Shown one piece after another: positions 8,901 through 17,197 of a DNA stretch of 64,000 nt; the stretch's first letter is position 1, and every line of letters begins with the position of its first letter. The translations under genes were made by a program, and so were the position numbers. The notes below the pieces were generated by a model. The model saw only the letters and a program-made list of their open reading frames with translations. It ran no database searches and was not told the origin of the DNA. Source of the DNA: Allobosea sp. CRIB-10 (lineage in GTDB: Bacteria; Pseudomonadota; Alphaproteobacteria; Rhizobiales; Beijerinckiaceae); NCBI RefSeq assembly GCF_900112185.1, contig NZ_FOKP01000014.1:1-64000 (forward strand), in the 5' to 3' direction.

Positions 8901-10423
8901 ACACGATGACCGCCCATACCGATCCGCGCACGACCGATAAGTCCGTCTTCCCCGATCCGGTCTACAAGGAGACGGTGCTGCGCCCGCTCTTCGATGCGGT
9001 GAAGACGCATCATGTCGCGGGTTTCCGCGCCGTCGACCGCGCCCATCTCGTCATGCTGGCCGAGACCGGGATCCTGCCGCGCGCAACCGCCGCCGAAATC
9101 GCCCGCGCCCTGATCGAGATCGAGCGCGAGATCGACCCGGCGACGCTGAGCTATACCGGCGAGGTCGAGGACTATTTCTTCCTGGTCGAGGCCGAGCTGC
9201 GCAAGCGCCTGAAGCCCGACGACAATGGCCGCCTGCACACCGGCCGCTCGCGCAACGACATCGAGCACACCCTGTTCAAGCTGGCGCTGAAGCCGCGGCT
9301 CGACAAGCTCGCGAAGCAGCTGCGCGCCCTGATCGCCGCCGCGCTGACGCTGGCCGAGCGCGAGAAGGCGACGCTGATCGTCGCCTATACCCATGGCCAG
9401 CCGGCCCAGCCCTCGACGCTCGGCCATTATCTCTCCGCCGCGATCGAGGTGATGCTGCGCGACCATCAGCGCCTGATGCAGGCGCGCGAGCTCATCGATC
9501 TCTGCCCGCTCGGGGCCGCCGCGATCACCACCTCCGGCTTCCCGCTCGATCGGCACCGTACCGCGCATCTGCTCGGCTTCAAGGCGCCGCTGCAGAATTC
9601 CTATGGCTGCATCGCCGCGGTCGATTACGTCACCGGCGTCTTCGGCGCCGTCGAGCTGGTCTTCCTGCATCTCGGCCGTTTGATCCAGGACCTGCAGTTC
9701 TGGACTGCCTTCGAGGTCGGCCAGGTCTATGTCCCCAACGGCTTCGTGCAGATCTCCTCGATCATGCCGCAGAAGCGCAATCCGGTGCCGATCGAGCATC
9801 TGCGCCACCTGGCGTCGCAGAGCGTCAGCCGCGCCCGCATGGTCCGCGACATCGTCCACAACACGCCGTTCACCGACATGAACGACAGCGAGGGCGAGAC
9901 GCAGGAGGCTGGCTACCAGACCTTCGAGAGCGGCGGGCGCGTGCTCGACCTGCTAGCGGCGCTGCTGCCGGCGCTGTCGGTCGACAGCCGCCGCGTCGCC
10001 GAGACGATCCGGCGCTCCTGCATCACCATCACCGAGCTCGCCGACACGCTGGTGCGCAAGGAGGGCCTTTCCTTCCGCGCTGCCCACGAGGTCGCCTCGG
10101 CCGTGGCGCGCGCCGTCGTCGCTGCGGATGGCGATCTGCCGCGCGACGGCTACGAGCCTTTTGCCGATGCTTTCCGCCATATCGCCGGCCGCGAGCCGAG
10201 CCTCAGCCGCGAGGATTTTGCCACCGCCGTCTCGCCGGAGAATTTCGTCGCGCTGCGTGAACGCTTCGGCGGCCCGGGGCCGAAGGCGCTGGGCGAAGCC
10301 CTCGCCGGTTATCGCGCCGAGCTCGCCGCCGCCGAGGATGCCGCTCAGGCAATAGCGACGCGCGAGGACACCGCACGCCGCGAATTGGATGCTGCCTTCA
10401 CCGCCCTCGCAGGAGCCGCCTGA
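8897..10423 (+). CDS. Argininosuccinate lyase-family (fumarase/aspartase superfamily) C-N lyase
   Basis: 508 aa, longer than a standard ArgH (about 460). Family landmarks are TGRSRND near residue 115, YTHGQPAQP near 164 carrying the conserved His, and the flexible-loop signature SSIMPQKRNP near 287 with the catalytic Ser. Superfamily members eliminate fumarate from N-substituted aspartates (argininosuccinate, adenylosuccinate, EDDS). Differences from ArgH include NDIEHTL where ArgH usually has NDQ, and KRNPVPIEH in place of KKNPDxxE. The extra length and the position between a permease and an ATPase gene argue for a catabolic lyase acting on the imported compound rather than arginine synthesis. 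An ATG at 8906 is an alternative start. The superfamily is certain; the substrate is unknown. Confidence 0.85.
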   Translation: MNTMTAHTDPRTTDKSVFPDPVYKETVLRPLFDAVKTHHVAGFRAVDRAHLVMLAETGILPRATAAEIARALIEIEREIDPATLSYTGEVEDYFFLVEAELRKRLKPDDNGRLHTGRSRNDIEHTLFKLALKPRLDKLAKQLRALIAAALTLAEREKATLIVAYTHGQPAQPSTLGHYLSAAIEVMLRDHQRLMQARELIDLCPLGAAAITTSGFPLDRHRTAHLLGFKAPLQNSYGCIAAVDYVTGVFGAVELVFLHLGRLIQDLQFWTAFEVGQVYVPNGFVQISSIMPQKRNPVPIEHLRHLASQSVSRARMVRDIVHNTPFTDMNDSEGETQEAGYQTFESGGRVLDLLAALLPALSVDSRRVAETIRRSCITITELADTLVRKEGLSFRAAHEVASAVARAVVAADGDLPRDGYEPFADAFRHIAGREPSLSREDFATAVSPENFVALRERFGGPGPKALGEALAGYRAELAAAEDAAQAIATREDTARRELDAAFTALAGAA

Positions 10424-11478
10424 TGGCCGGGATCGCGATCGAGAAACTGGTCAAGCGCTATGGCGCGACGCAGGTCGTGCATGGCATCGACCTCGACATC
10501 AAGGACGGCGAGTTCGTCGTCTTCGTCGGCCCCTCCGGCTGCGGCAAGTCGACGACGCTGCGCATGATCGCCGGGCTCGAGGAGATCAACGACGGCACGA
10601 TCGCGATCGGCGGCCGGACCGTGAACCGGCTCGAGCCGAAAGAGCGGAACATCGCCATGGTGTTCCAGAACTATGCGATCTACCCGCATATGAGCGTCGC
10701 CGAAAACATCGCCTTCGGTCTCTACACCTCCCAGCTCGACAAGGCCGCCAAGCGCAGGCGCGTCGAAGAGGTCGCCGAGGTGCTCGGCCTGACGAAGCTG
10801 CTGGAGCGCCGCCCCTCGGCCCTGTCCGGCGGCCAGCGCCAGCGCGTCGCCATCGGCCGCGCCATGGTGCGCGATCCTGCCGTCTTCCTGTTCGACGAGC
10901 CGCTCTCCAATCTCGATGCGCAATTGCGCGCCCAGATGCGGCTGGAGATCAAGCGGCTGCACCAGCGGCTCGGCACCACCATCGTCTTCGTCACCCATGA
11001 CCAGGTCGAGGCGATGACGCTCGCCGACCGGATCGTGGTGATGCGCGACGGCCATATCCTCCAGGTCGGCGCGCCGATGGAGCTGTACGAGAAGCCGGCC
11101 GATGTCTTCACCGCCCGCTTTATCGGCTCGCCGACGATGAACATCGTCCCGGCAAAGGCTGGTCAGGGCACGCTGCAGCTCGGCGAGAAGCCGCTGGCAT
11201 GGCCGGCCGCGCTCCCGGCCGATGTCCTCGTCGGCGTCCGGCCGCAGGAACTGCGCGTGCTGGAGCAAGGCGAAGCCGCCGACCTCATCCTCGCCGGCAC
11301 GGTGGCCGTCGTCGAGCCGCTCGGCCCGGAGACCTTCGTGCATGTCGAGGCTGAAGGCGGTTTGCTGCTCGCCTCGGCCTCGGCCAAGAATCCGCCTGCC
11401 GTCGGCAGTGCCGTCAGGCTCGGCGCGCCAACTACGGCGCTGCGCCTGTTCGACGCCAAGAGCGAGCGCGCTCTGTGA
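10423..11478 (+). CDS. Sugar ABC transporter ATP-binding protein (MalK/UgpC type)
   Basis: 351 aa. Walker A GPSGCGKSTT near residue 36, signature LSGGQRQRVAIGRAMVRDP near 135, Walker B VFLFDEPLSNLD and switch His in VTHDQ. The C-terminal extension with GVRPQEL is the OB-fold regulatory domain of MalK-type ATPases. It starts on the last base of the lyase stop codon. It is the only sugar-type ABC ATPase in the window, so it may also power the second transporter at 18146-21350, which has none beside it. Confidence 0.93.
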   Translation: MAGIAIEKLVKRYGATQVVHGIDLDIKDGEFVVFVGPSGCGKSTTLRMIAGLEEINDGTIAIGGRTVNRLEPKERNIAMVFQNYAIYPHMSVAENIAFGLYTSQLDKAAKRRRVEEVAEVLGLTKLLERRPSALSGGQRQRVAIGRAMVRDPAVFLFDEPLSNLDAQLRAQMRLEIKRLHQRLGTTIVFVTHDQVEAMTLADRIVVMRDGHILQVGAPMELYEKPADVFTARFIGSPTMNIVPAKAGQGTLQLGEKPLAWPAALPADVLVGVRPQELRVLEQGEAADLILAGTVAVVEPLGPETFVHVEAEGGLLLASASAKNPPAVGSAVRLGAPTTALRLFDAKSERAL

Positions 11479-12434
11479 CATCCCGGCGGCCAAAGCCGGA
11501 CGGGCTCGTGCTCAGCACCGGCCGGCTCTATTGCGATCTCGTCTTCCGTGGGTTGGAAGCGATGCCGCGCCTCGGCGAGGAGCGCTTCGCCGACGACATG
11601 GCGATCGTCCCCGGTGGCGGCGGCTTCATCACCGCGGCCCATCTCGTCGGGCTTGGCCGCGCCGCCGCACTGCTGGCGCGTCTCGGAGAAGATCCGTTCT
11701 CGCAATCGCTTCTGCCCGCACTTGAAAGAAGCGGCGTCGATCTCGCCTTTCTTGAGCGCGCCGCCGATGCCGGTCCACAGCTTACTGTCGCCATGGTGCA
11801 GGATGGCGAGCGCGCCTTCCTCTCGCGCCGCGCCGGCCCGGCCCGCCCTGGAACGCTTTCAGCCGCGCTCGGCGATGTCCGCGCCAGCCACCTCCACATC
11901 GCCGAGTTCGCGACCTTGGCCGAGATCCCGCATCTGGTGACCGACGCCCGGCATCACGGCCTGACCGTCTCGCTCGACCCGAGCTGGGACGATGCGTTGA
12001 TCCGCTCGCCTGATCTCCTCGCCCTTTGCAACGGCATCGACATCTTCCTGCCGAACGCGGCAGAAGCGCGCGTGATCGCCGATAGCGACGATCTCGATGC
12101 GGCCGGACAGCGGCTTGCCCGACACTTCGCGCTGGTGGTGATCAAGGATGGTGGCGACGGCGCCCGCCTCTATCAGGGCGAAGACACTTTGGCGCTTCCT
12201 GCCGCACCCTGCCCGGCGGTACTCGACACGACGGGCGCGGGCGATGCCTTCAATGCCGGCTTCCTCGCCGCCTGGCTCGCCGGGAGATCCCCCGAACGCG
12301 CCCTCGCCGAGGGTATCGCCTCTGGTACGCTCTCGGTCCAGAGCGTCGGCGGCACCGGCCGCAAGCTCGACCCGCGCCAGGTCGCCGGGATCGCCGATCA
12401 ATTGCTGGAAACACGGCTGCGTCGCCATGGCTGA
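11475..12434 (+). CDS. PfkB-family carbohydrate kinase
   Basis: 319 aa, GTG start at 11475 overlapping the previous stop by 4 nt. A glycine-rich N-terminal segment (VPGGGGFITAAHLVGLGRAAALLARLG) and the C-terminal PfkB signature DTTGAGDAFNAGFLAAWL near residue 250, with its catalytic Asp, mark a ribokinase-like sugar kinase. In amino-sugar and Amadori-product pathways a PfkB kinase phosphorylates the sugar before a SIS-domain enzyme removes nitrogen, which matches the next gene. The specificity is inferred from context. Confidence 0.88.
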   Translation: MTSRRPKPDGLVLSTGRLYCDLVFRGLEAMPRLGEERFADDMAIVPGGGGFITAAHLVGLGRAAALLARLGEDPFSQSLLPALERSGVDLAFLERAADAGPQLTVAMVQDGERAFLSRRAGPARPGTLSAALGDVRASHLHIAEFATLAEIPHLVTDARHHGLTVSLDPSWDDALIRSPDLLALCNGIDIFLPNAAEARVIADSDDLDAAGQRLARHFALVVIKDGGDGARLYQGEDTLALPAAPCPAVLDTTGAGDAFNAGFLAAWLAGRSPERALAEGIASGTLSVQSVGGTGRKLDPRQVAGIADQLLETRLRRHG

Positions 12435-13452
12435 AGCCCTGCTCACCCGCGAGGCGGCCGAAGCCGCCGATGTCGCGCGCCGCCAACGCGCGGAGAACGG
12501 CGCAGCCATCGCCGATCTCGTCCAGCGCCTGCGCATCAAGCGGCCGGCCTTCGTCGCGACCTGCGCGCGCGGTTCCTCCGACCATGCGGCGACCTATGGC
12601 AAATACCTGATCGAGCGCGCGCTCGGCCTGCCCGTCGCCTCGCTCGGCCCGAGCCTCGCCTCGGTCTATGGCGGCGAGCTCGACCTGTCGCGCGCCGTCT
12701 TCATCGCCGCCTCGCAATCCGGCCGCAGTCCCGATGCACTGCTGCTGACCGAAGCCGCTCGCCGTGCCGGGGCGCTCGTGGTCGGTTTCGTCAACGACGA
12801 GACATCCCCCCTCGCCGGCATGGTCGACGTGCTTGTGCCGCTACGCGCCGGGCCGGAACGCAGCGTCGCCGCGACCAAGAGCTTCCTCGCCACCTGCCTC
12901 GCCTTCCTGCATCTGTCGGCCGAGTGGGCAGAGGATGAAGACCTCTCCGCCGCGCTCGCACAGGCGCCGGAAGCGCTCGATGCCGCCGGACACTGCGACT
13001 GGACGCCGGCTCTGCTCTCCTGGCGCGAGGCCAGCAGCCTCTATGTCATCGGCCGTGGCCTTTCCTTCGGCATCGCCCAGGAGATCGCCCTCAAATTCAA
13101 GGAAACCTGCCGCATCCATGCCGAGGCCTTCAGCGCCGCCGAGGTGCTGCATGGGCCGCTCGCGCTGGTCGGACCGGGCTTTCCGACGCTAGCGCTCGAT
13201 CCCGGCGACGAAGGCAGCGAGAGCGTCTGCGCCGCGGCTACGGCCTTCGCCGGACTCGGTGCTGATCTGCGCTATGCCGGTGGCGGCGTGGGTGCGGCAA
13301 AAAACCTGCCGCTACCCTCCGGACTGCCCAACGCCCTGCTGCCGCTTGCACAGGTCCGCACCTTCTACGCCGCCGTGGCGGCACTCGCTAAAAGCCGGGG
13401 CCTCGATCCAGATCGTCCGCCCCATCTCTCCAAGGTGACGCGGACGGTCTGA
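12427..13452 (+). CDS. SIS-domain sugar-phosphate isomerase/deaminase (GlmS isomerase-like, NagB-II type)
   Basis: 341 aa with two SIS domains and no glutaminase domain. CARGSSDHAATYGKYLIE near residue 46 and AASQSGRSPDALL near 97 are sugar-phosphate-binding loops as in the GlmS isomerase half; a second SIS domain (YVIGRGLSFGIAQEIALKFKETC, AEVLHGP) follows. Stand-alone forms in Alphaproteobacteria are often glucosamine-6-phosphate deaminases (NagB-II); FrlB/FraB deglycases of fructosamine pathways share the fold. It overlaps the kinase gene by 8 nt and ends the operon. Only 7 bp separate its stop from that of the convergent dctM gene. Confidence 0.85.
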   Translation: MAEALLTREAAEAADVARRQRAENGAAIADLVQRLRIKRPAFVATCARGSSDHAATYGKYLIERALGLPVASLGPSLASVYGGELDLSRAVFIAASQSGRSPDALLLTEAARRAGALVVGFVNDETSPLAGMVDVLVPLRAGPERSVAATKSFLATCLAFLHLSAEWAEDEDLSAALAQAPEALDAAGHCDWTPALLSWREASSLYVIGRGLSFGIAQEIALKFKETCRIHAEAFSAAEVLHGPLALVGPGFPTLALDPGDEGSESVCAAATAFAGLGADLRYAGGGVGAAKNLPLPSGLPNALLPLAQVRTFYAAVAALAKSRGLDPDRPPHLSKVTRTV

Positions 13453-13459
13453 ATCGGCC

Positions 13460-14746
13460 TCACTTGCCCAGCACGAGGTTCGGCAGCCATGTCGTCAGTG
13501 GCGGCCAGAACGTCACCGCGAGCAGCACGCCAAGCAACGGCAGCAGCCAGGGCACGATCGCGCGCGACATCGCCTCGAAGCTGATCTTCGCGATCTTCGA
13601 TGTTACGAAGAGTACCACCCCGACCGGCGGCGTGATCGTGCCGATCATCAGGTTCAGGACGAAGATCAGGCCGAACTGCACGGGGTCGATGCCGAACTGG
13701 CTCGCCGCCGGCGTCAGGATCGGGATCAGGATCAGCATCGCCGCCAGCGCTTCCATGAAGCAGCCGACGAAGAGCAGCAGCAGGTTGACGATCAGCAGGA
13801 AGACCAGCGGGTTGCCGGCAAGATCGACCAGCATCGGCCCGACCGTCTGCGGGATGCGCGAGATCGACAGGCACCAGCCGAGCGCCGCGGCCGTCATCAC
13901 CAGCGCCAGCACGACGCCGGTGGTTTCGACCGTCTGAACCGCCAGCTCCGGCAGGTCGTTCAGCGAGAAGCTCCTGTAAACGAAGAGGCCGAGCACGATC
14001 GCATAGGCGGTGGCGACCGCCGCCGCCTCGGTCGGCGTGAAGATGCCAGCCATCATCCCGCCGAACAGGATGACCGGCGTCATCAGCGCCCAATGCGCCT
14101 CCTTGTAGCCGACCCAGAGCTGCGCCGCCCCCGGGAAGGGATGGCGCGGCAGGTCCTTCTTCCTGGCGACATAGACCACCATCGCCATCAGCGCGCCGGC
14201 CATCAGCAGGCCGGGGATGACGCCGGCGAGGAAGAGCCCGCCGATCGAGACGTCGGCCGAGACGCCGTAGATCACCATCGGCAGCGAGGGCGGGATGATC
14301 GGCCCGATCGTCGCCGAGGCCGCTGTGATCGCGGCGGCGGTCTCGGGATCGTAGCCCTCGTCCTGCATCGCCTTGATCTCGAGCGTGCCGACGCCGCCGG
14401 CATCGGCCACCGCCGAGCCCGACATCCCCGCGAAGATCACGCTGGCGAGGATGTTGGCATGGCAGAGCCCGCCGCGCAGCCAGCCGACGCAGGCCGTGGC
14501 GAAGGCGAAGATCCGGTCGGTGATCCCCGCCGAATTCATGATGTTGCCCATCAGGATGAAGAGCGGGGCGGCCAATAGCGGGAAGGAATTGGCGGATTGC
14601 GCGATTTTCTGCGGGACGATGCCGAGCGGAAAGGCGCCGAAAAAGGCGAAGGCGACCGCCGCGAGGCCCATCGAGACGAAGAGCGGCACGCCGAGCAGCA
14701 GCGCGGTGAACCAGACCGGCAGGATCTGCAGCATCAGGGTGCTCAT
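13460..14746 (-). CDS. dctM: TRAP transporter large permease (DctM)
   Basis: 428 aa, very hydrophobic with about twelve segments. DctM-typical features are NSFPLLAAPLFILMGNIMNSAGITDRIF, MSGSAVADAGGVGTLEIKAMQDEGYDPETAAAITAASATIGPIIPPS split across the first half, and a glycine/proline-rich C-terminal half. It forms the ion-coupled carrier for organic acids with the DctQ and DctP proteins encoded upstream. It overlaps dctQ by 4 nt, confirming co-expression. Confidence 0.92.
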   Translation of the reverse strand: MSTLMLQILPVWFTALLLGVPLFVSMGLAAVAFAFFGAFPLGIVPQKIAQSANSFPLLAAPLFILMGNIMNSAGITDRIFAFATACVGWLRGGLCHANILASVIFAGMSGSAVADAGGVGTLEIKAMQDEGYDPETAAAITAASATIGPIIPPSLPMVIYGVSADVSIGGLFLAGVIPGLLMAGALMAMVVYVARKKDLPRHPFPGAAQLWVGYKEAHWALMTPVILFGGMMAGIFTPTEAAAVATAYAIVLGLFVYRSFSLNDLPELAVQTVETTGVVLALVMTAAALGWCLSISRIPQTVGPMLVDLAGNPLVFLLIVNLLLLFVGCFMEALAAMLILIPILTPAASQFGIDPVQFGLIFVLNLMIGTITPPVGVVLFVTSKIAKISFEAMSRAIVPWLLPLLGVLLAVTFWPPLTTWLPNLVLGK

Positions 14747-15246
14747 AGCGGCTGCGTCCCCGGCTCGGCGGTGTCGACCTTGCGGCCCGCGAGAACGTCA
14801 CCGATCTCGGCCAGCGCCTGCAGGATCAAAGCGAGGCCGGCGAGCGGCATCACCACATAGAGCGCCGCGCTCGACACCGGCAGCGCGATCGACTCGACGT
14901 CCCAGGTCCGCTCGATCAGGCCGAAGGAATAGCGGATCAGGATCGCCGCGAAGAGGATGATCGCGGCTTGCGTCACGATCTCCAGCATCCGACCTACCGG
15001 CTTCGCCAGGAGATCGGCGAAGACGGTGATGCGGATATGGGAGCGCCGCCTCGCGGCGATGATCCAGCCGGTGAAGCCGGTCCAGACCAGCAGGTACTGC
15101 GCCAGTTCGTCGGTCCAGGCGAGCGGGGCATTGAGCTGGCGCGAGGCGACGCCGAGGAGCACCGCGACCAGCAGCGCCAGCAAGAGCCCGACGGCGGCGG
15201 CGCGGACGAGACGGTCGGTGAGGGCGACGAGGGATTTCATAGCCAT
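14743..15246 (-). CDS. dctQ: TRAP transporter small permease (DctQ)
   Basis: About 167 aa with four transmembrane segments. LAWTDELAQYLLVWTGFTG is the canonical DctQ region (W-x-E-E/L-A-x-Y-L-x-x-W). Two in-frame starts (15246 and 15240) lie close behind an AAGG ribosome site and cannot be separated. Upstream lies a pair of inverted palindromic repeats, so dctQM is separated from dctP by about 195 bp. Confidence 0.88.
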   Translation of the reverse strand: MAMKSLVALTDRLVRAAAVGLLLALLVAVLLGVASRQLNAPLAWTDELAQYLLVWTGFTGWIIAARRRSHIRITVFADLLAKPVGRMLEIVTQAAIILFAAILIRYSFGLIERTWDVESIALPVSSAALYVVMPLAGLALILQALAEIGDVLAGRKVDTAEPGTQPL

Positions 15247-15261
15247 TGGACCTTGAACCGC

Positions 15262-15302
15262 GGGGCACCCCTCTCCTGGAAGGAGAGGGGCAGGGGTGAG
15301 GT
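15262..15302. repeat. Palindromic repeat (CCCCTCTCCT / AGGAGAGGGG), copy 2
   Basis: Arms at 15268-15277 and 15281-15290, followed by CAGGGGTGAGGTG. It forms an inverted pair with the copy at 15373-15410, a layout like enterobacterial REP pairs. It lies between dctP and dctQ on the transcribed strand and could attenuate readthrough or stabilise one message. Confidence 0.8.
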
Positions 15303-15372
15303 GCTCGGAGCGGAAACGTTGGCGTGAACCCAATCGCGCGGTGAGGGCTCTCGGCACTGGTCGAACCGCCTA

Positions 15373-15410
15373 CACCTCACCCTACCCTCTCCTTCCAGGA
15401 GAGGGTTCCC
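15373..15410. repeat. Palindromic repeat (ACCCTCTCCT / AGGAGAGGGT), copy 3
   Basis: Arms at 15384-15393 and 15397-15406, preceded by CACCTCACCCT, the inverse of the flank of copy 2. It lies about 32 bp beyond the dctP stop. Confidence 0.8.
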
Positions 15411-15441
15411 CGCGCCTAGCACGACTGTCGAAGCGCCCTTG

Positions 15442-16434
15442 TCACAGCGCCGCGAGCGCGTCCCAGGTGCCCTTGCCCCATTTGCTCTCGAACTGCTTGG
15501 GCAGGCTCGCCAGCACCGGCTTGCTGAAGCTTTCGAGGTCCGGCTCGGTGACGCTCATGCCGGCGGCCTTGAGCGTCGCGACGAGGCTGCCTTCCTGGCT
15601 GGCAAGCTCGGCATCCTGCCAGGCGACGCCGTTGGCGATGGCCGCCTCCAGGATCGTCCGGTCGGCATCCTTCAGGCCCTTCCAGAAGTCCTGGTTGATG
15701 ACGATCAGCCGCGGCGTGATGATGTGGCCGGTCAGGATCAGGTGCTTCTGCACCTCCTGCAGCTTGGCGCTGTGGATGGTCGGCAGCGGATTCTCCTGGC
15801 CGTCCACCGCGCCCTGGCTCAGCGCCAGGTAAAGCTCGTTGAAGTTGACCGGGGTCGCCTTGGCGCCCCAGGCCTCGACCATGGCGCGGAAGGTGTCGAC
15901 GGGCGGCACGCGCAGCTTCAGGCCGGCGACGTCGGCAGCGCTCTTCACCGGCTTGGAGCCGGTGGTGAGGTGGCGCTTGCCGTAATAGGTCACCGCCGCC
16001 ATGCGCATGCCGCGCTTCTTGATCAGCTCCTCGTTCATCTGAGTGAAGACCGGCGCCTTGGCGACCTTGGCCATATGGGCCGGGTCGCGCCAGAGATAGG
16101 GCGCCTCGACCACCGAAAGCTGCGGCAGGAAGGAGCCGAGCGCGGCGGCGCCATCCGTCGTCATGGTCAGCGCGCCGGAAGCCACCGACTCCATCATGTC
16201 CTTGCCCGAGCCGAGCTGGCCGGCGGGGAAGGACTGGATGTCGACGCGGCCGGAGGTTTTCTCCTTCACCTCCTTGGCGATGCGGTCGACCATCTGCACC
16301 TGCGGATGCGTGGTCGGCAGCATCTCGCCCCAGCGCAGCACGGTCGCCTGAGCGCGCAGCACGGTCGGCATCGCGATCATCGCGCTGGCAGCGGTGGAGC
16401 CGGCCAGAAATGCGCGTTTCGTCAGCTTGGTCAT
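15442..16434 (-). CDS. dctP: TRAP transporter substrate-binding protein (DctP family)
   Basis: 330 aa. The N-terminal export signal MTKLTKRAFLAGSTAASA precedes a DctP domain with VLRWGEMLPTTHPQVQMVDRIAKEV, LKLRVPPVDTFRAMVEAWGA carrying the conserved Arg that clamps the ligand carboxylate, and GAVDGQENPLPTI. TRAP systems import carboxylated compounds such as sugar acids. A strong ribosome site (GGGAGGAGAG) precedes the ATG. It is downstream of the gntR gene, which may control it. A sugar acid fits the fucose-type enzymes nearby (inference). Confidence 0.92.
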   Translation of the reverse strand: MTKLTKRAFLAGSTAASAMIAMPTVLRAQATVLRWGEMLPTTHPQVQMVDRIAKEVKEKTSGRVDIQSFPAGQLGSGKDMMESVASGALTMTTDGAAALGSFLPQLSVVEAPYLWRDPAHMAKVAKAPVFTQMNEELIKKRGMRMAAVTYYGKRHLTTGSKPVKSAADVAGLKLRVPPVDTFRAMVEAWGAKATPVNFNELYLALSQGAVDGQENPLPTIHSAKLQEVQKHLILTGHIITPRLIVINQDFWKGLKDADRTILEAAIANGVAWQDAELASQEGSLVATLKAAGMSVTEPDLESFSKPVLASLPKQFESKWGKGTWDALAAL

Positions 16435-16512
16435 CGTTGCTCTCCTCCCTGAGCGGCCGGTTTTCCGGCTCGCCGTTCCAGCGCCTGGTTTCGATCGGCG
16501 CCTGATCGCTGG

Positions 16513-17187
16513 TCAGTAGCTCATCGCCCGCGTCCGGGCGTTGTTGATGTGCGCGCTCATCTCGGCCGCAGCCGCCTCCGGATCGCGCGACTCGATCGCC
16601 GCGATGATCTTGAGATGGTCCTGCATCACCGGAATCAGGATATGGTTCTGGATCCTGGTCTCATACTGCCGGATCAGCCTGATCTTCAGCCAGGTGACGC
16701 GAAAAGCCTGGCTGACGATGTCGTTGTCGAGATGGTCGATGATCATCTCGTGCATCAGACGGTCGATATTCTCGGCGTCCTCGATCAGCGTTTCGTCGCC
16801 GCCCGCTTCCGCGCGGCGGATGATCGCCTCATGGCGCTGGCGCTGCTCGGCAATCTCCTCGTCTGTCGCGGTCCGCGTATAGGCGGCGGTCGCTTCCTTC
16901 TCGAGGAAGAGCCGGAACTGGAAGGCGTTGCGGATCAAATTGAGGTCGACATGGGCGACCTGCATGCCGCGCTGCGGCACGGTCTTGATCAGCCCTTCGG
17001 CCTCGAGCCGCGGGATCAGCTCGCGGATCGCCCCGAGCGGGAAGCCCGTCATGGCGACGAGCTCGCGCTGGGTGACGAACTGGCCCGGCCGGATCTCGCG
17101 GGCGAGCAGCCGCTCGGTGAAGCTGGCATAGGCCCGCTCCCTAAGCTTCAGCGGCTCGCCGTCGCGCTCCGGCTCAGACTGGCTCAT
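16513..17187 (-). CDS. GntR-family transcriptional regulator (FadR/FCD subfamily)
   Basis: 224 aa. An N-terminal winged helix (LAREIRPGQFVTQRELVAMTGFPLGAIRELIPRLEAEGLI, PQRGMQVA) is followed by an all-helical FCD ligand domain with an MHEMIIDHLDNDI segment and His residues that bind a metal and carboxylate ligand in the family. It lies 11 bp after the DapA-family gene and upstream of the TRAP genes. It probably regulates the sugar or sugar-acid genes on either side. Confidence 0.9.
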   Translation of the reverse strand: MSQSEPERDGEPLKLRERAYASFTERLLAREIRPGQFVTQRELVAMTGFPLGAIRELIPRLEAEGLIKTVPQRGMQVAHVDLNLIRNAFQFRLFLEKEATAAYTRTATDEEIAEQRQRHEAIIRRAEAGGDETLIEDAENIDRLMHEMIIDHLDNDIVSQAFRVTWLKIRLIRQYETRIQNHILIPVMQDHLKIIAAIESRDPEAAAAEMSAHINNARTRAMSY

Positions 17188-17197
17188 CGTTGCCTCC

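Noticed and set aside
15262..15410. Possible CRISPR-like repeat pair
   Set aside because: Only two units, inverted not direct, with palindromic cores; fits REP-like elements, not a CRISPR array, and no cas genes are present.
16456..16469. GCCGG-TTTT-CCGGC hairpin upstream of dctP
   Set aside because: Short stem without a T-run and at a normal promoter/leader position; too weak to call terminator or operator.
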